A stretch of DNA of 8,979 nt from Candidatus Aminicenantota bacterium (GCA_016933355.1 JAFGBC010000088.1:1-8979), one strand, 5' to 3'; numbered from the stretch's first letter, positions 1-6,716 are shown. The notes: a model not told the origin generated them from the sequence alone. Numbers and translations: made by a program.

Positions 1-254
1 AGCAAGGCCGACAGGATCATGAGCGACGACACCGAATCCTGGCGGACGATTCCCGTGCCGATGGTCCTGGCGACGTGGACGCCGAACAAAAAGGCCGCCG
101 CGAAGTTGAAGAACGCCGCCCAGAGGACGGCCAGGCGCGGGGAGAGGACCCGGGTGGCGACGATCGTGGCCACGGAGTTGGCCGCGTCGTTCATGCCGTT
201 GACGAAGTCGAAGAGGATGGCGAGGCCGATGATGGCGACGAGGAGGACGGTCAC
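1..254 (-). CDS. PiT-family inorganic phosphate transporter, N-terminal fragment
   Basis: A membrane permease that would import inorganic phosphate, usually driven by H+ or Na+ symport. Only the first 84 codons lie in the window; the gene continues past base 1. The protein starts with a hydrophobic helix (VTVLLVAIIGLAILFDFVNG), then shows the PiT signature NGMNDAANSVATIVATR around residues 19-35, followed by a second hydrophobic stretch (about residues 40-57). The N-D-x-A-N motif is the conserved PiT repeat hallmark. I chose the GTG at 252-254: it lies just before the first membrane helix, GAGGCGG precedes it, and no ATG is available in this frame nearby. It begins 10 bases after the stop of the DUF47 gene, so the two are almost certainly co-transcribed. 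The family is very likely; ion coupling and affinity cannot be judged from the fragment. Confidence 0.9.
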   Translation of the reverse strand, partial: MTVLLVAIIGLAILFDFVNGMNDAANSVATIVATRVLSPRLAVLWAAFFNFAAAFLFGVHVARTIGTGIVRQDSVSSLMILSAL

Positions 255-264
255 GCGCGCCGCC

Positions 265-891
265 TCATGTGTTCTCGAGTACGATTCCTTCGGTGATGTT
301 GGCCGCGTCCTCGCAGCAGTCGGTCGCCCGCTCCAAGAATTCGAGGATGTCCTTCCACTTGATGAGCTCGAAGGGATTCTTCTCCTCCCGGAACAGGCGG
401 GCGACCGTGGCGCGCCGGATGGTGTCGGCGTCGTCCTCGAGACGGTCGATCTCGACGGTCAGCTCGAGGATCCGCTTCGGCTCCTTGAGCCGGCGCAGGA
501 GCCCGACCATCTCCTGGACGAGCTTGGCGCTCTCGAACACGACGGCCCCCAGGTCGCGGGTTTCGGGGGGAATGCAGTCGGGACAGAAGAGCGTGATCCG
601 GGAGGAGGCGGCCTCGATCTGGTCGAGGATGTCGTCGAGATGGACGGCGAGCTCGTGGATGTCCTCGCGGTTGATCGGCGTGATAAACGTCGTGTGGAGC
701 TTGGCCATCATGGCGTGCACGGTCTGGTCCGCCTCGTGCTCGATCGTCTTGATCCTCTGGGCGCAGTCGGCCGTCCCCGGGCCGCCCTCGAGCATGACGT
801 TCAGGAGCCGGGCGCCCTCGACGATGCCGGCGCACAGCTTGTCGAACAGGTCGAAGTAGATTTCGTTTTTCGGAACGAGCCTCTTCATCAT
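265..891 (-). CDS. DUF47/PhoU-like phosphate-transport accessory protein
   Basis: A 208-residue all-helical cytoplasmic protein of the DUF47 family (TIGR00153), distantly related to PhoU. Family members are usually encoded beside a PiT permease and are thought to regulate it or assist its function; the molecular role is not settled. Visible signatures are IEHEADQTVH (about residues 50-59), a TFITPINREDIHELA block (68-82) and a second acidic helix pair from IDRLEDDAD (148-156) to the C-terminus, the PhoU-like repeat arrangement in which acidic residues can bind metal. A CPDC motif lies near residues 103-106. Length is normal for the family. Two tandem ATGs begin the gene; the first follows a GGAG by about 10 bases. 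It is the promoter-proximal gene of the pair with PiT, 10 bases upstream of it. Family assignment is secure. Confidence 0.93.
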   Translation of the reverse strand: MMKRLVPKNEIYFDLFDKLCAGIVEGARLLNVMLEGGPGTADCAQRIKTIEHEADQTVHAMMAKLHTTFITPINREDIHELAVHLDDILDQIEAASSRITLFCPDCIPPETRDLGAVVFESAKLVQEMVGLLRRLKEPKRILELTVEIDRLEDDADTIRRATVARLFREEKNPFELIKWKDILEFLERATDCCEDAANITEGIVLENT

Positions 892-912
892 CGTCTTGGC
901 GCTCCGCTCTCT

Positions 913-941
913 TTTTTATCACGAACGAGGGGGGCTGTCAA
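913..941 (-). promoter_or_regulatory. Sigma70-type promoter for the DUF47-PiT operon
   Basis: On the minus strand a perfect -35 hexamer TTGACA (936-941) is followed after 17 bases by TAAAAA (913-918), which matches four of six -10 consensus positions. Transcription would begin near 906, giving a leader of only about 15 bases with the GGAG (902-905) at its very start. An upstream-shifted -10 such as GATAAA is an alternative. The call rests on motif match and spacing only. Confidence 0.55.
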
Positions 942-959
942 AAACGCCGGCGGCCGGGA

Positions 960-988
960 TGGACCGCGACGGGCGGCTTTCCTATAAT
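960..988 (+). promoter_or_regulatory. Sigma70-type promoter for the Mut7-C gene
   Basis: TGGACC (960-965, four of six -35 positions), a 17-base spacer and a perfect TATAAT (983-988). The expected transcription start is about 995, downstream of the in-frame ATG at 987 and 13 bases upstream of the ATG at 1008. This argues for translation starting at 1008. The promoter diverges from that of the DUF47 gene, with 18 bases between the two -35 hexamers. Confidence 0.6.
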
Positions 989-1007
989 GGACGGGGCGCC
1001 CAACGCC

Positions 1008-1526
1008 ATGGTCTTCATCGCCGACTGCATGCTGGGAAAGCTGGCCAAGTGGCTCCGCGTCCTCGGCTTCGACGTCCTCTATTATTCGCGGGTCGAGGAC
1101 GACGAGCTCCTCCGTATCGCCGGGCGCGACGGCCGGGTTCTCTTGACCAGAGACACCGGGCTGGCCGGCCGGGCCCGGGCGGTCCGGACGCTCCTCATCG
1201 ACAGCGAGCGCTGGGAGGATCAGGTCCGCCAGGTCCTCGACGTTTTCTCCCTGCGGGAGGAGGCGGCGCCCCACTCGCGGTGCATCGCCTGCAACCTCGC
1301 CCTTCGGCCCCTGGCCAAGGAGAGGGCGCGGAACCTGGTCGTCCCCTTCGTTTGGGAGAGGGGACGCGTCTTTTCTCTCTGTCCCGGCTGCGGCCGCGTC
1401 TATTGGGAAGGGAGCCACGCCGCCGATATGGATGTCCGGATAAAACGGCTCCTCGAGCCGGGACGCGACCGGACGGCGGAGGCGGCGGGAACAGCGGTGG
1501 AAAAAAAACGCGGCGATAAGACATGA
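1008..1526 (+). CDS. Mut7-C (DUF82) PIN-like RNase-domain protein with zinc ribbon
   Basis: A 172-residue protein of the Mut7-C/COG1656 family: an N-terminal PIN-like nuclease fold fused to a C-terminal zinc ribbon. The family is predicted to cleave RNA; substrates of the bacterial stand-alone members are unknown to me. The conserved acidic positions of the PIN-like half are visible: D6 in FIADCMLGKLAKWLRVLGFD, the EDDELL cluster (about 30-35) and D49 in LLTRDTGL. The zinc ribbon has C92-x2-C95 and C125-x2-C128, followed by the typical VYWEGSH (131-137). I start at the ATG at 1008 because the domain begins immediately there and the in-frame ATG at 987 overlaps a perfect TATAAT. Using 987 would add seven residues with no family counterpart. 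The last ~20 residues are a charged tail with no recognisable domain. The gene stands alone and ends just before a terminator. Confidence 0.88.
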   Translation: MVFIADCMLGKLAKWLRVLGFDVLYYSRVEDDELLRIAGRDGRVLLTRDTGLAGRARAVRTLLIDSERWEDQVRQVLDVFSLREEAAPHSRCIACNLALRPLAKERARNLVVPFVWERGRVFSLCPGCGRVYWEGSHAADMDVRIKRLLEPGRDRTAEAAGTAVEKKRGDKT

Positions 1527-1530
1527 AGAG

Positions 1531-1563
1531 CCCCGGCCGAAGGCCGGGGACAGGCCGTTTTTT
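1531..1563 (+). terminator. Rho-independent terminator after the Mut7-C gene
   Basis: Five bases past the stop codon, CCCCGGCC (1531-1538) and GGCCGGGG (1542-1549) form a perfect 8-bp, all-GC stem with a GAA loop. A run of six T follows at 1558-1563. The T-run is displaced by 8 bases from this stem, but an alternative hairpin pairing CGGCC (1534-1538) with GGCCG (1553-1557) abuts the T-run directly. Either way it should separate this gene from the GH116 gene. Confidence 0.7.
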
Positions 1564-1567
1564 GGGG

Positions 1568-1596
1568 TTGTCCTCGGGACGAAATCGCGCGATACT
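1568..1596 (+). promoter_or_regulatory. Candidate sigma70 promoter for the GH116 gene
   Basis: TTGTCC (1568-1573, four of six) is separated by 17 bases from GATACT (1591-1596, four of six). It lies between the preceding terminator and the start codon, and would give a leader of about 35 bases containing the GGGAGGA ribosome-binding site. Spacing is ideal but the hexamers are moderate. Confidence 0.45.
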
Positions 1597-1638
1597 TCCC
1601 CTATCCCCCGCGAGTTCAGTCAGGGAGGAACCGAAAAG

Positions 1639-4281
1639 ATGAAAAAACAATCGATTGTTGTGTTGGCTGTTGCGACGATCGTCTGCGGCGCCGCGACGGC
1701 GGACGGCGCCGACCGTCGGGCGGGGCTCGGCGTTCAGCGCGTCTTCGAGGGCGAATCGCTCCGCGAGGTCGCTTTCCCGCTGGGCGGCATCGGGACGGGC
1801 ACCGTCTCGCTCGGCGGCCGCGGCAACCTCCGCGACTGGGAGATCTTCAACCGGCCGGGCAAGGGCGTCGACCTGCCCTTCACGTTCTTCGCCCTCCACT
1901 GCGAAGAGGAGGGCCGTCCGGCTTCGGTCCGCGTCCTGGAGGGCCCGCTCCTTCCGCCCCTGACGACCGGCTTCGGCTTCCGCCGCGAATATGTCCCCGG
2001 GCTGCCTCGTATGGAGAGGGCGCGCTTCCGCGGCGCCTATCCCTTTGCCGAAGTCGAACTCGAGGACGGCCGGCTTCCGGTCGCTGTCGTGCTCGAAGCG
2101 TTCAACCCCTTCATCCCCCTCAAGCCCGAGGACTCGGGCATTCCGGCCGCGGTCCTCCGCTTCCGGGTCCGGAACCGCAGCGCCGCTCCGGTCCGGGTCA
2201 CCGTCTTGGCGTCTCTCCTGAACCCGGTCGGCTATGACGGCGAGGGGCCGCTGACTTCGGCCGGAAACGAGAAGTTCGGACGGAACCGGAACGAGCTGCG
2301 GCGCGGCGACGGGCTGGCCGGGCTGTTCATGACGTCGGACAAGGCGCCGGCCGGAGCGCCCGCGGCCGGCACGGTCGCCCTGGCGACGTCCTGGCCGGAC
2401 ATCACCTACGCGGCGCGCTGGGAGCGGGCGGCATGGTTCGACGACCTCCAGATCCTGTGGGATGACTTCGCCGCCGACGGCAGGCTCCAAAACACGGCGC
2501 CGGGCGATCCGTCGCCCGAGGGGCGGACCGACATCGGCTCCCTCGGGCTCCGCGCCGCGATCGCGCCGGGCGGGGAGGCGGTGCTGCCCTTCGTCCTGTC
2601 CTGGCACTTTCCCAATGTCCTGAATTATTTCGATATCGTCGAGTCCCAGCGGGGCCGCCTGTTCCGGAACGCCTATGCCCAACGGTTCGGAGACGCCTGG
2701 GCCGCGGCCGCCTACCTGACCCGGAACCTGGACCGGCTCGAAGCGGAGTCGCGGCGCTTCCACGACGCGTTTTTCGCCTCGACGCTGCCGCCCTACGTCC
2801 TGGACGCGGTCTCCAGCCAGGCCTCGATCATCCGGACGACGACGGGGCTCTGGCTGGACAACGGCCGCTTTTTCGCGTTCGAAGGCTGCGCCGACCAGCG
2901 CGGCTGCTGTCCCCTGAACTGCGCCCACGTCTGGAACTACGCGCAGAGCCTGGCCTTCCTTTTCCCGAGCCTCGAACGCTCGATGCGCGAGACCGACTTC
3001 CTGACCAACGTCCGGCCGGACGGGGCCATGGTCTTTCGCACCTCGCTCCCCGTCGAAAACGGCGTCTTTTGGGACTTCAAACCGGCCGCCGACGGCCAGC
3101 TGGGGCGGGTCATCAACCTTTACCGGGACTGGCAGATCTCGGGAGACACGGCGTTCCTGCGCAGGCTCTGGCCGCAGGTCCGCAAGGCGCTCGAGTACGC
3201 CTGGACCTCCTGGGATAAGGACAAGGACGGCCTCCTCGAGGGCGAACAACACAACACCTACGACATCGAGTTCTACGGCCCGAACAGCATGCTGAGCGGG
3301 TTCTACCTGGCGGCGCTCCAGGCCGGAGCGAAGATGGCCGAGGCCGTCGGCGATGTCGCCGCCGCGCGTGCCTTCCGCGGCGTTTTCGAGAAAGGCTGCC
3401 GCGCCTACGACGAGACGCTCTGGAACGGCTCCTACTATGTCCAGAAGTACGACGGCGTCATGACGACCAAGTACCAGTACGGCGAAGGCTGTTTGTCCGA
3501 CCAGCTCCTCGGCGTCTGGCTGGCCTCGGTCGCGGGCCTGGAGCGCTTCCTGCCCCGGGAGCGGATCATCTCGACGCTGGAATCCATCTTCCGCCACAAT
3601 TTCCGGAGCGACTTCCGGGACTTCTCCAACTGCCAGCGGACCTACGCCCTGGGCGACGAGCAGGGGCTCCTTCTCTGCTCCTGGCCGAAGGGCGGCCGGC
3701 CGCCGCTGCCCTTCCCCTATTCCGACGAGGTCTGGACCGGCGTCGAATACCAGGTCGCCTCCCACTTGATCTCGATGCGGAAGGTCGAGGAAGGCCTGGC
3801 GATCGTCAAGGCCGTCCGGGACCGCTACGACGGCCGGAAGCGCAATCCCTGGAACGAAGTCGAATGCGGGCATCACTATGCGCGGGCGCTGTCGTCCTGG
3901 GGCGTCCTGTTGGCGCTGTCCGGGTACTCCTATTCGGGGCCGGAAAGCCGGCTCGGTTTCGCGCCGCTCGTTTCGCCCGAAGCGTTCCGCTGTTTCTGGA
4001 GCGCGGGGACCGCCTGGGGATCGTTCGAGCAGTCCCTGAGCGATGCGGGCCTGACGGCCGAAGTCCGCGTCCTGTCCGGGACGCTGCCGCTCAAGGAGCT
4101 CGGCCTCGTCGCGGACGTCGGGGTTTTCGGGGCGGATGCGAAACCCGGCCTGAAGGCGTCCCTGACCGGGAAGCCGCTTCGGGCGAAGACGGAGCGGGAG
4201 GGGAACCATCTCGTCGCGCGCTGGCCCGGTGGGGTGACCGTGGCCGAAGGGCAAACGCTCCGCCTGGTCTGGACCCGTTGA
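1639..4281 (+). CDS. Secreted GH116 (DUF608) beta-glycosidase, glucosylceramidase-like
   Basis: An 880-residue exported glycoside hydrolase related to GBA2-type glucosylceramidases and bacterial GH116 beta-glucosidases/xylosidases. Residues 1-21 form a signal peptide (MKK, hydrophobic core, ATA cleavage site). An N-terminal beta domain spans about 40-330 (PLGGIGTG near 47-54), followed by the (alpha/alpha)6 catalytic domain (about 370-765). Catalytic-domain motifs: a cysteine-rich segment leading to CAHVWNYAQ (428-436), EGEQHNTYDIEFYGPNSM (534-551), CLSDQLLG (618-625) and ECGHHYAR (742-749). D621 in SDQ matches the family acid/base. E473 lies 148 residues earlier, close to the ~150-residue spacing of human GBA2 E527/D677, so it is the candidate nucleophile. 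A C-terminal region (about 766-880) looks like an extra beta domain. GGGAGGA precedes the ATG by 9 bases. The gene appears monocistronic, between a terminator and the next promoter. The actual sugar released cannot be read from sequence. Confidence 0.88.
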   Translation: MKKQSIVVLAVATIVCGAATADGADRRAGLGVQRVFEGESLREVAFPLGGIGTGTVSLGGRGNLRDWEIFNRPGKGVDLPFTFFALHCEEEGRPASVRVLEGPLLPPLTTGFGFRREYVPGLPRMERARFRGAYPFAEVELEDGRLPVAVVLEAFNPFIPLKPEDSGIPAAVLRFRVRNRSAAPVRVTVLASLLNPVGYDGEGPLTSAGNEKFGRNRNELRRGDGLAGLFMTSDKAPAGAPAAGTVALATSWPDITYAARWERAAWFDDLQILWDDFAADGRLQNTAPGDPSPEGRTDIGSLGLRAAIAPGGEAVLPFVLSWHFPNVLNYFDIVESQRGRLFRNAYAQRFGDAWAAAAYLTRNLDRLEAESRRFHDAFFASTLPPYVLDAVSSQASIIRTTTGLWLDNGRFFAFEGCADQRGCCPLNCAHVWNYAQSLAFLFPSLERSMRETDFLTNVRPDGAMVFRTSLPVENGVFWDFKPAADGQLGRVINLYRDWQISGDTAFLRRLWPQVRKALEYAWTSWDKDKDGLLEGEQHNTYDIEFYGPNSMLSGFYLAALQAGAKMAEAVGDVAAARAFRGVFEKGCRAYDETLWNGSYYVQKYDGVMTTKYQYGEGCLSDQLLGVWLASVAGLERFLPRERIISTLESIFRHNFRSDFRDFSNCQRTYALGDEQGLLLCSWPKGGRPPLPFPYSDEVWTGVEYQVASHLISMRKVEEGLAIVKAVRDRYDGRKRNPWNEVECGHHYARALSSWGVLLALSGYSYSGPESRLGFAPLVSPEAFRCFWSAGTAWGSFEQSLSDAGLTAEVRVLSGTLPLKELGLVADVGVFGADAKPGLKASLTGKPLRAKTEREGNHLVARWPGGVTVAEGQTLRLVWTR

Positions 4282-4284
4282 GGT

Positions 4285-4314
4285 TTGACCTCGAAGGGAG
4301 GGACCGATTATAAT
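4285..4314 (+). promoter_or_regulatory. Strong sigma70 promoter for the peptidase-transporter operon
   Basis: TTGACC (4285-4290, five of six) and a perfect TATAAT (4309-4314) are separated by 18 bases, starting 3 bases after the GH116 stop codon. Transcription should begin near 4321, giving a leader of about 53 bases with GAGGAGG (4359-4365) placed 8 bases before the ATG at 4374. The -10 sits within a perfect 12-bp palindrome, so TATAAT is also readable on the minus strand. Confidence 0.72.
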
Positions 4315-4373
4315 CGTCGCCAACCCATGACGACGCGACAAGCGATAAGCGCCGTGCCGAGGAGGCGACCGAG

Positions 4374-5249
4374 ATGATCGAACGCCGGCTCCTGATCGTC
4401 CTGTTCCTGGTCGCGTTCGCGTGTCCGGCGCCCGGCGGACCGCCGCCGGACGGAGCCAAAGGCTTGCTGTTCATCATCGGCGGCGGCGACCGGCCGGAGG
4501 CGATGATGGGGCGCTTCGCCCAGCTCGTCCGGGTCGCCGGGAGCGGCCGCGTCCTCGTCCTCCCCAACGCGAGCGCTGAACCTCAAACATCGGGTCCCGA
4601 AATGGCCGCCGAGCTCCGCGGCCTGGGGCTGGCGGCCGAGCCGCTCCTCCTGAGCCGGGAGGAGGCCGACCGTCCCGAAAGCCTGAAGGCCCTCGAGGGG
4701 ACGATCGGCGTCTACTTCACCGGCGGCGTCCAGTCGCGGATCACGGCCGCGCTCCGGGGGACGGCCTTCCACCGCGGCCTGCTCGCCCTCTACGAGCGGG
4801 GCGGCGTCATCGGGGGGACAAGCGCCGGGGCCGCGATCATGAGCGAGGTCATGATCACGGGCGATGAGAGGCGCCCGGTCGAGGACGGCCGCGCCTTCGA
4901 GACGATCGAGGCCGGCAACGTCGTGACCGCCCCCGGGCTGGGCTTTCTCAAGGAGGCCGTGATCGACCAGCACTTCGCGACCCGCAAGCGCCACAACCGG
5001 TTGATCAGCGTCGTCGCCGAGCGGCCCGGCCTCGTCGGCGTCGGGGTCGACGAGTCGACGGCGGCCGTCATCCACGCCGGCGGGCTCCTCGAGGTCGTCG
5101 GCGAGAAGTCCGTCATCGTCATGGACGCGGGCCGGGCCCGGATTCGCGTCGAGCCTAGCGGCGGGATCGGGATCGAGGGCCTCGTCCTTCACGTCCTGAG
5201 GCCCGGCGACCTGTTCGACCTCGGGACCCGGAAGGCGGTCGCGCGATGA
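4374..5249 (+). CDS. Exported cyanophycinase-like peptidase (family S51)
   Basis: A 291-residue serine peptidase of family S51. Cyanophycinases of this family cut multi-L-arginyl-poly-L-aspartate to beta-Asp-Arg dipeptides; relatives act on other alpha- or isopeptides. After the N-terminal signal come FIIGGGD (33-39), FTGGVQSRI (115-123), the nucleophile elbow GGTSAGAA with S150, the DQHF strip (D198, Q199, H200) continuing to R204, R206 and R209, and GVGVDEST with E227. S150/H200/E227 form the expected triad, and the spacing from D198 to E227 agrees with what I recall of Synechocystis CphB. The N-terminus (MIERR, hydrophobic core, C17 after VAFA) is a signal peptide, possibly a lipoprotein with a non-standard lipobox, so the enzyme should act outside the cytoplasm. 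GGVQ replaces the more usual GGDQ/GGNQ. Its stop overlaps the start of the transporter gene. The family is secure; the natural substrate is inference. Confidence 0.87.
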   Translation: MIERRLLIVLFLVAFACPAPGGPPPDGAKGLLFIIGGGDRPEAMMGRFAQLVRVAGSGRVLVLPNASAEPQTSGPEMAAELRGLGLAAEPLLLSREEADRPESLKALEGTIGVYFTGGVQSRITAALRGTAFHRGLLALYERGGVIGGTSAGAAIMSEVMITGDERRPVEDGRAFETIEAGNVVTAPGLGFLKEAVIDQHFATRKRHNRLISVVAERPGLVGVGVDESTAAVIHAGGLLEVVGEKSVIVMDAGRARIRVEPSGGIGIEGLVLHVLRPGDLFDLGTRKAVAR

Positions 5250-6655
5250 AGCTCCCCAAGCTCAAGCTCCCCCACACCCTGGTCCTCATCTATCTCTTGG
5301 TCGTCCTGACCGTCGTCGCGACCTGGGTCGTCCCCAGCGGCGAATACGAGCGGGCCGAGAAGGACGGCCGGGAGATGCCCGTCGCGGGCACTTACCAGCG
5401 CGTCGAAGGTCGGCCGCAGGGTCTGGGGGCGCTCTTCGTCGCCCCGGCCAAGGGCTTCCAGGACGCCGCGGCCATCATCGTCGTCATCTTCATCGTGGGC
5501 GGCGCCTTCGCCGTCATCGAGAAGACGGGCGCGGTCGCGGCCTTCATCGGGGCCCTGGCCGCCAGGTTCAGCCGCAGCCGCGCGCTCCGGGCGTTCCTGA
5601 TCCCGGCGACCATGGTCGTCTTCTCGCTGGGCGGCGCCGTCTTCGGCATGTGCGAGGAGACGATGCCCTTCATCCTCATCTTCGTCCCGCTCGCCCTGTC
5701 CCTGGGTTACGATTCGCTGGTCGGCGTCGCCATCCCCTTCCTGGGGGCCGCCGCCGGGTTCGCCGGGGCGTTCTTCAACCCGTTCACGGTCGGGATCGCC
5801 CAAGGCATCGTCGGGCTGCCCCTCTACTCCGGGCTCGGCTACCGGCTCGCGGTCTGGGCGGTCGGGACCACCATCGCCGTCGTCTTCGTGATGCGCTACG
5901 CCGCCCGCGTTCGCCAGGATCCCAGGATCAGTCCCGTCTACGAGGAGGACCTCGAGCGCAGGAAGAAGCTCATGGCCGACGGTCCGGCCGAGGGCGGGCT
6001 CTTCGTCGTCAGGCCCGTCCACAAGCGGGTCCTGGTCGTCTTCCTGGCCGGCATGGCCCTGCTCGTCTTCGGCATCCTCCGCTACAAGTGGTACATGAAC
6101 GAGATCGCCGGGCTCTTCCTGGCCATCGGGATCGTAGCCGGCCTGGTCGGCCGGCTTCCGGGCGAAACGATCGCCCGCGGGTTCGTCGAGGGCGCTAAGG
6201 ACATGATGAACGCCGCGCTCATCATCGGCTGCACCCGGGCCTTGCTCATCGTCGCCACCGACGGCAAGATCCTGGACACGATCCTCCAGGCCATGGCCGG
6301 GCCGATCTCCCGCGTCCATCCCGTCGTCTCCGCCCAGCTCATGTTCGGCGCTCAGTGCGTCATCAACTTTTTCGTCCACTCCGGGACGGCCCAGGCCGCC
6401 CTGACCATGCCGATCATGTCCCCCCTGGGCGACCTGGTCGGGATCACCCGCCAGACGACCGTTTACGCCTTCCAGCTCGCCGAGTACATCAACCCCGTCC
6501 TGCCCACGAGCGGCGTGACGATGGGGGTTCTGGGGCTGGCCCAGCTCCGCTGGGAAAAATGGGCCAAATGGCTGCTCCCCCTTCTGGCCGCCTGGATCCT
6601 GTTCGGGCTCCTGAGCCTGATCCCGCCCGTCCTGACCCGCTGGGGCCCGGTCTGA
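5246..6655 (+). CDS. YfcC-type (DcuC/C4-dicarboxylate carrier superfamily) membrane transporter
   Basis: A 469-residue inner-membrane carrier with about 11-13 hydrophobic segments. Helix 1 covers about 11-29, then a periplasmic loop with the family-typical PSGEYER (30-36). FGMCEETMPF (133-142) and NPFTVGIAQGIVGLPLYSG (178-196) are YfcC hallmarks, a charged cytoplasmic loop spans about 220-260, and a second half carries FFVHSGTAQAALTMPIMSPL (375-394) and LPTSGVTMGVLGLA (419-432). The two-fold SGxxQ/PTSG arrangement matches the C4-dicarboxylate anaerobic carrier fold. E. coli YfcC and related proteins are annotated as putative basic amino-acid or peptide-type carriers, but substrates are poorly established. 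The ATG lies within the ATGA overlap with the peptidase stop, implying translational coupling and a shared pathway. The segment before PTSG reads QLAEYINPVL instead of the usual Q-x-GDG-x-SN pattern, suggesting altered specificity. No terminator is obvious after the gene. Confidence 0.83.
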   Translation: MKLPKLKLPHTLVLIYLLVVLTVVATWVVPSGEYERAEKDGREMPVAGTYQRVEGRPQGLGALFVAPAKGFQDAAAIIVVIFIVGGAFAVIEKTGAVAAFIGALAARFSRSRALRAFLIPATMVVFSLGGAVFGMCEETMPFILIFVPLALSLGYDSLVGVAIPFLGAAAGFAGAFFNPFTVGIAQGIVGLPLYSGLGYRLAVWAVGTTIAVVFVMRYAARVRQDPRISPVYEEDLERRKKLMADGPAEGGLFVVRPVHKRVLVVFLAGMALLVFGILRYKWYMNEIAGLFLAIGIVAGLVGRLPGETIARGFVEGAKDMMNAALIIGCTRALLIVATDGKILDTILQAMAGPISRVHPVVSAQLMFGAQCVINFFVHSGTAQAALTMPIMSPLGDLVGITRQTTVYAFQLAEYINPVLPTSGVTMGVLGLAQLRWEKWAKWLLPLLAAWILFGLLSLIPPVLTRWGPV

Positions 6656-6667
6656 GTCGGCGTTTTC

Positions 6668-6699
6668 GGCAACCTTTTCGGCCTCCGCTTCATCTATAA
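6668..6699 (+). promoter_or_regulatory. Possible ECF-type autoregulatory promoter before the sigma gene
   Basis: GGCAACCTT (6668-6676) resembles the AAC-containing -35 box of ECF sigma promoters (compare GGAACTT for sigmaE), and TCTATAA (6693-6699) follows after 16 bases. The spacing fits sigmaE-type promoters, and ECF genes are often self-activated. TATAAG (6695-6700) could instead serve as a housekeeping -10, but no good -35 partner lies upstream. Tentative. Confidence 0.3.
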
Positions 6700-6716
6700 G
6701 GGGTGAGGCGAGAGAG

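Noticed and set aside
19..987. A 322-codon plus-strand frame over the PiT/DUF47 region
   Set aside because: The minus strand there encodes unmistakable PiT and DUF47 motifs; the plus-strand frame is a shadow and lacks a ribosome-binding site.
1195..4341. A 1048-codon open frame on the minus strand opposite the GH116 gene
   Set aside because: It is rich in Arg, Pro, Gly and Asp without domains, lies antisense to a clearly recognisable enzyme, and is the expected by-product of high-GC third codon positions.
6656..6716. A possible terminator after the transporter gene
   Set aside because: T-rich stretches are present, but no stable GC stem precedes them.
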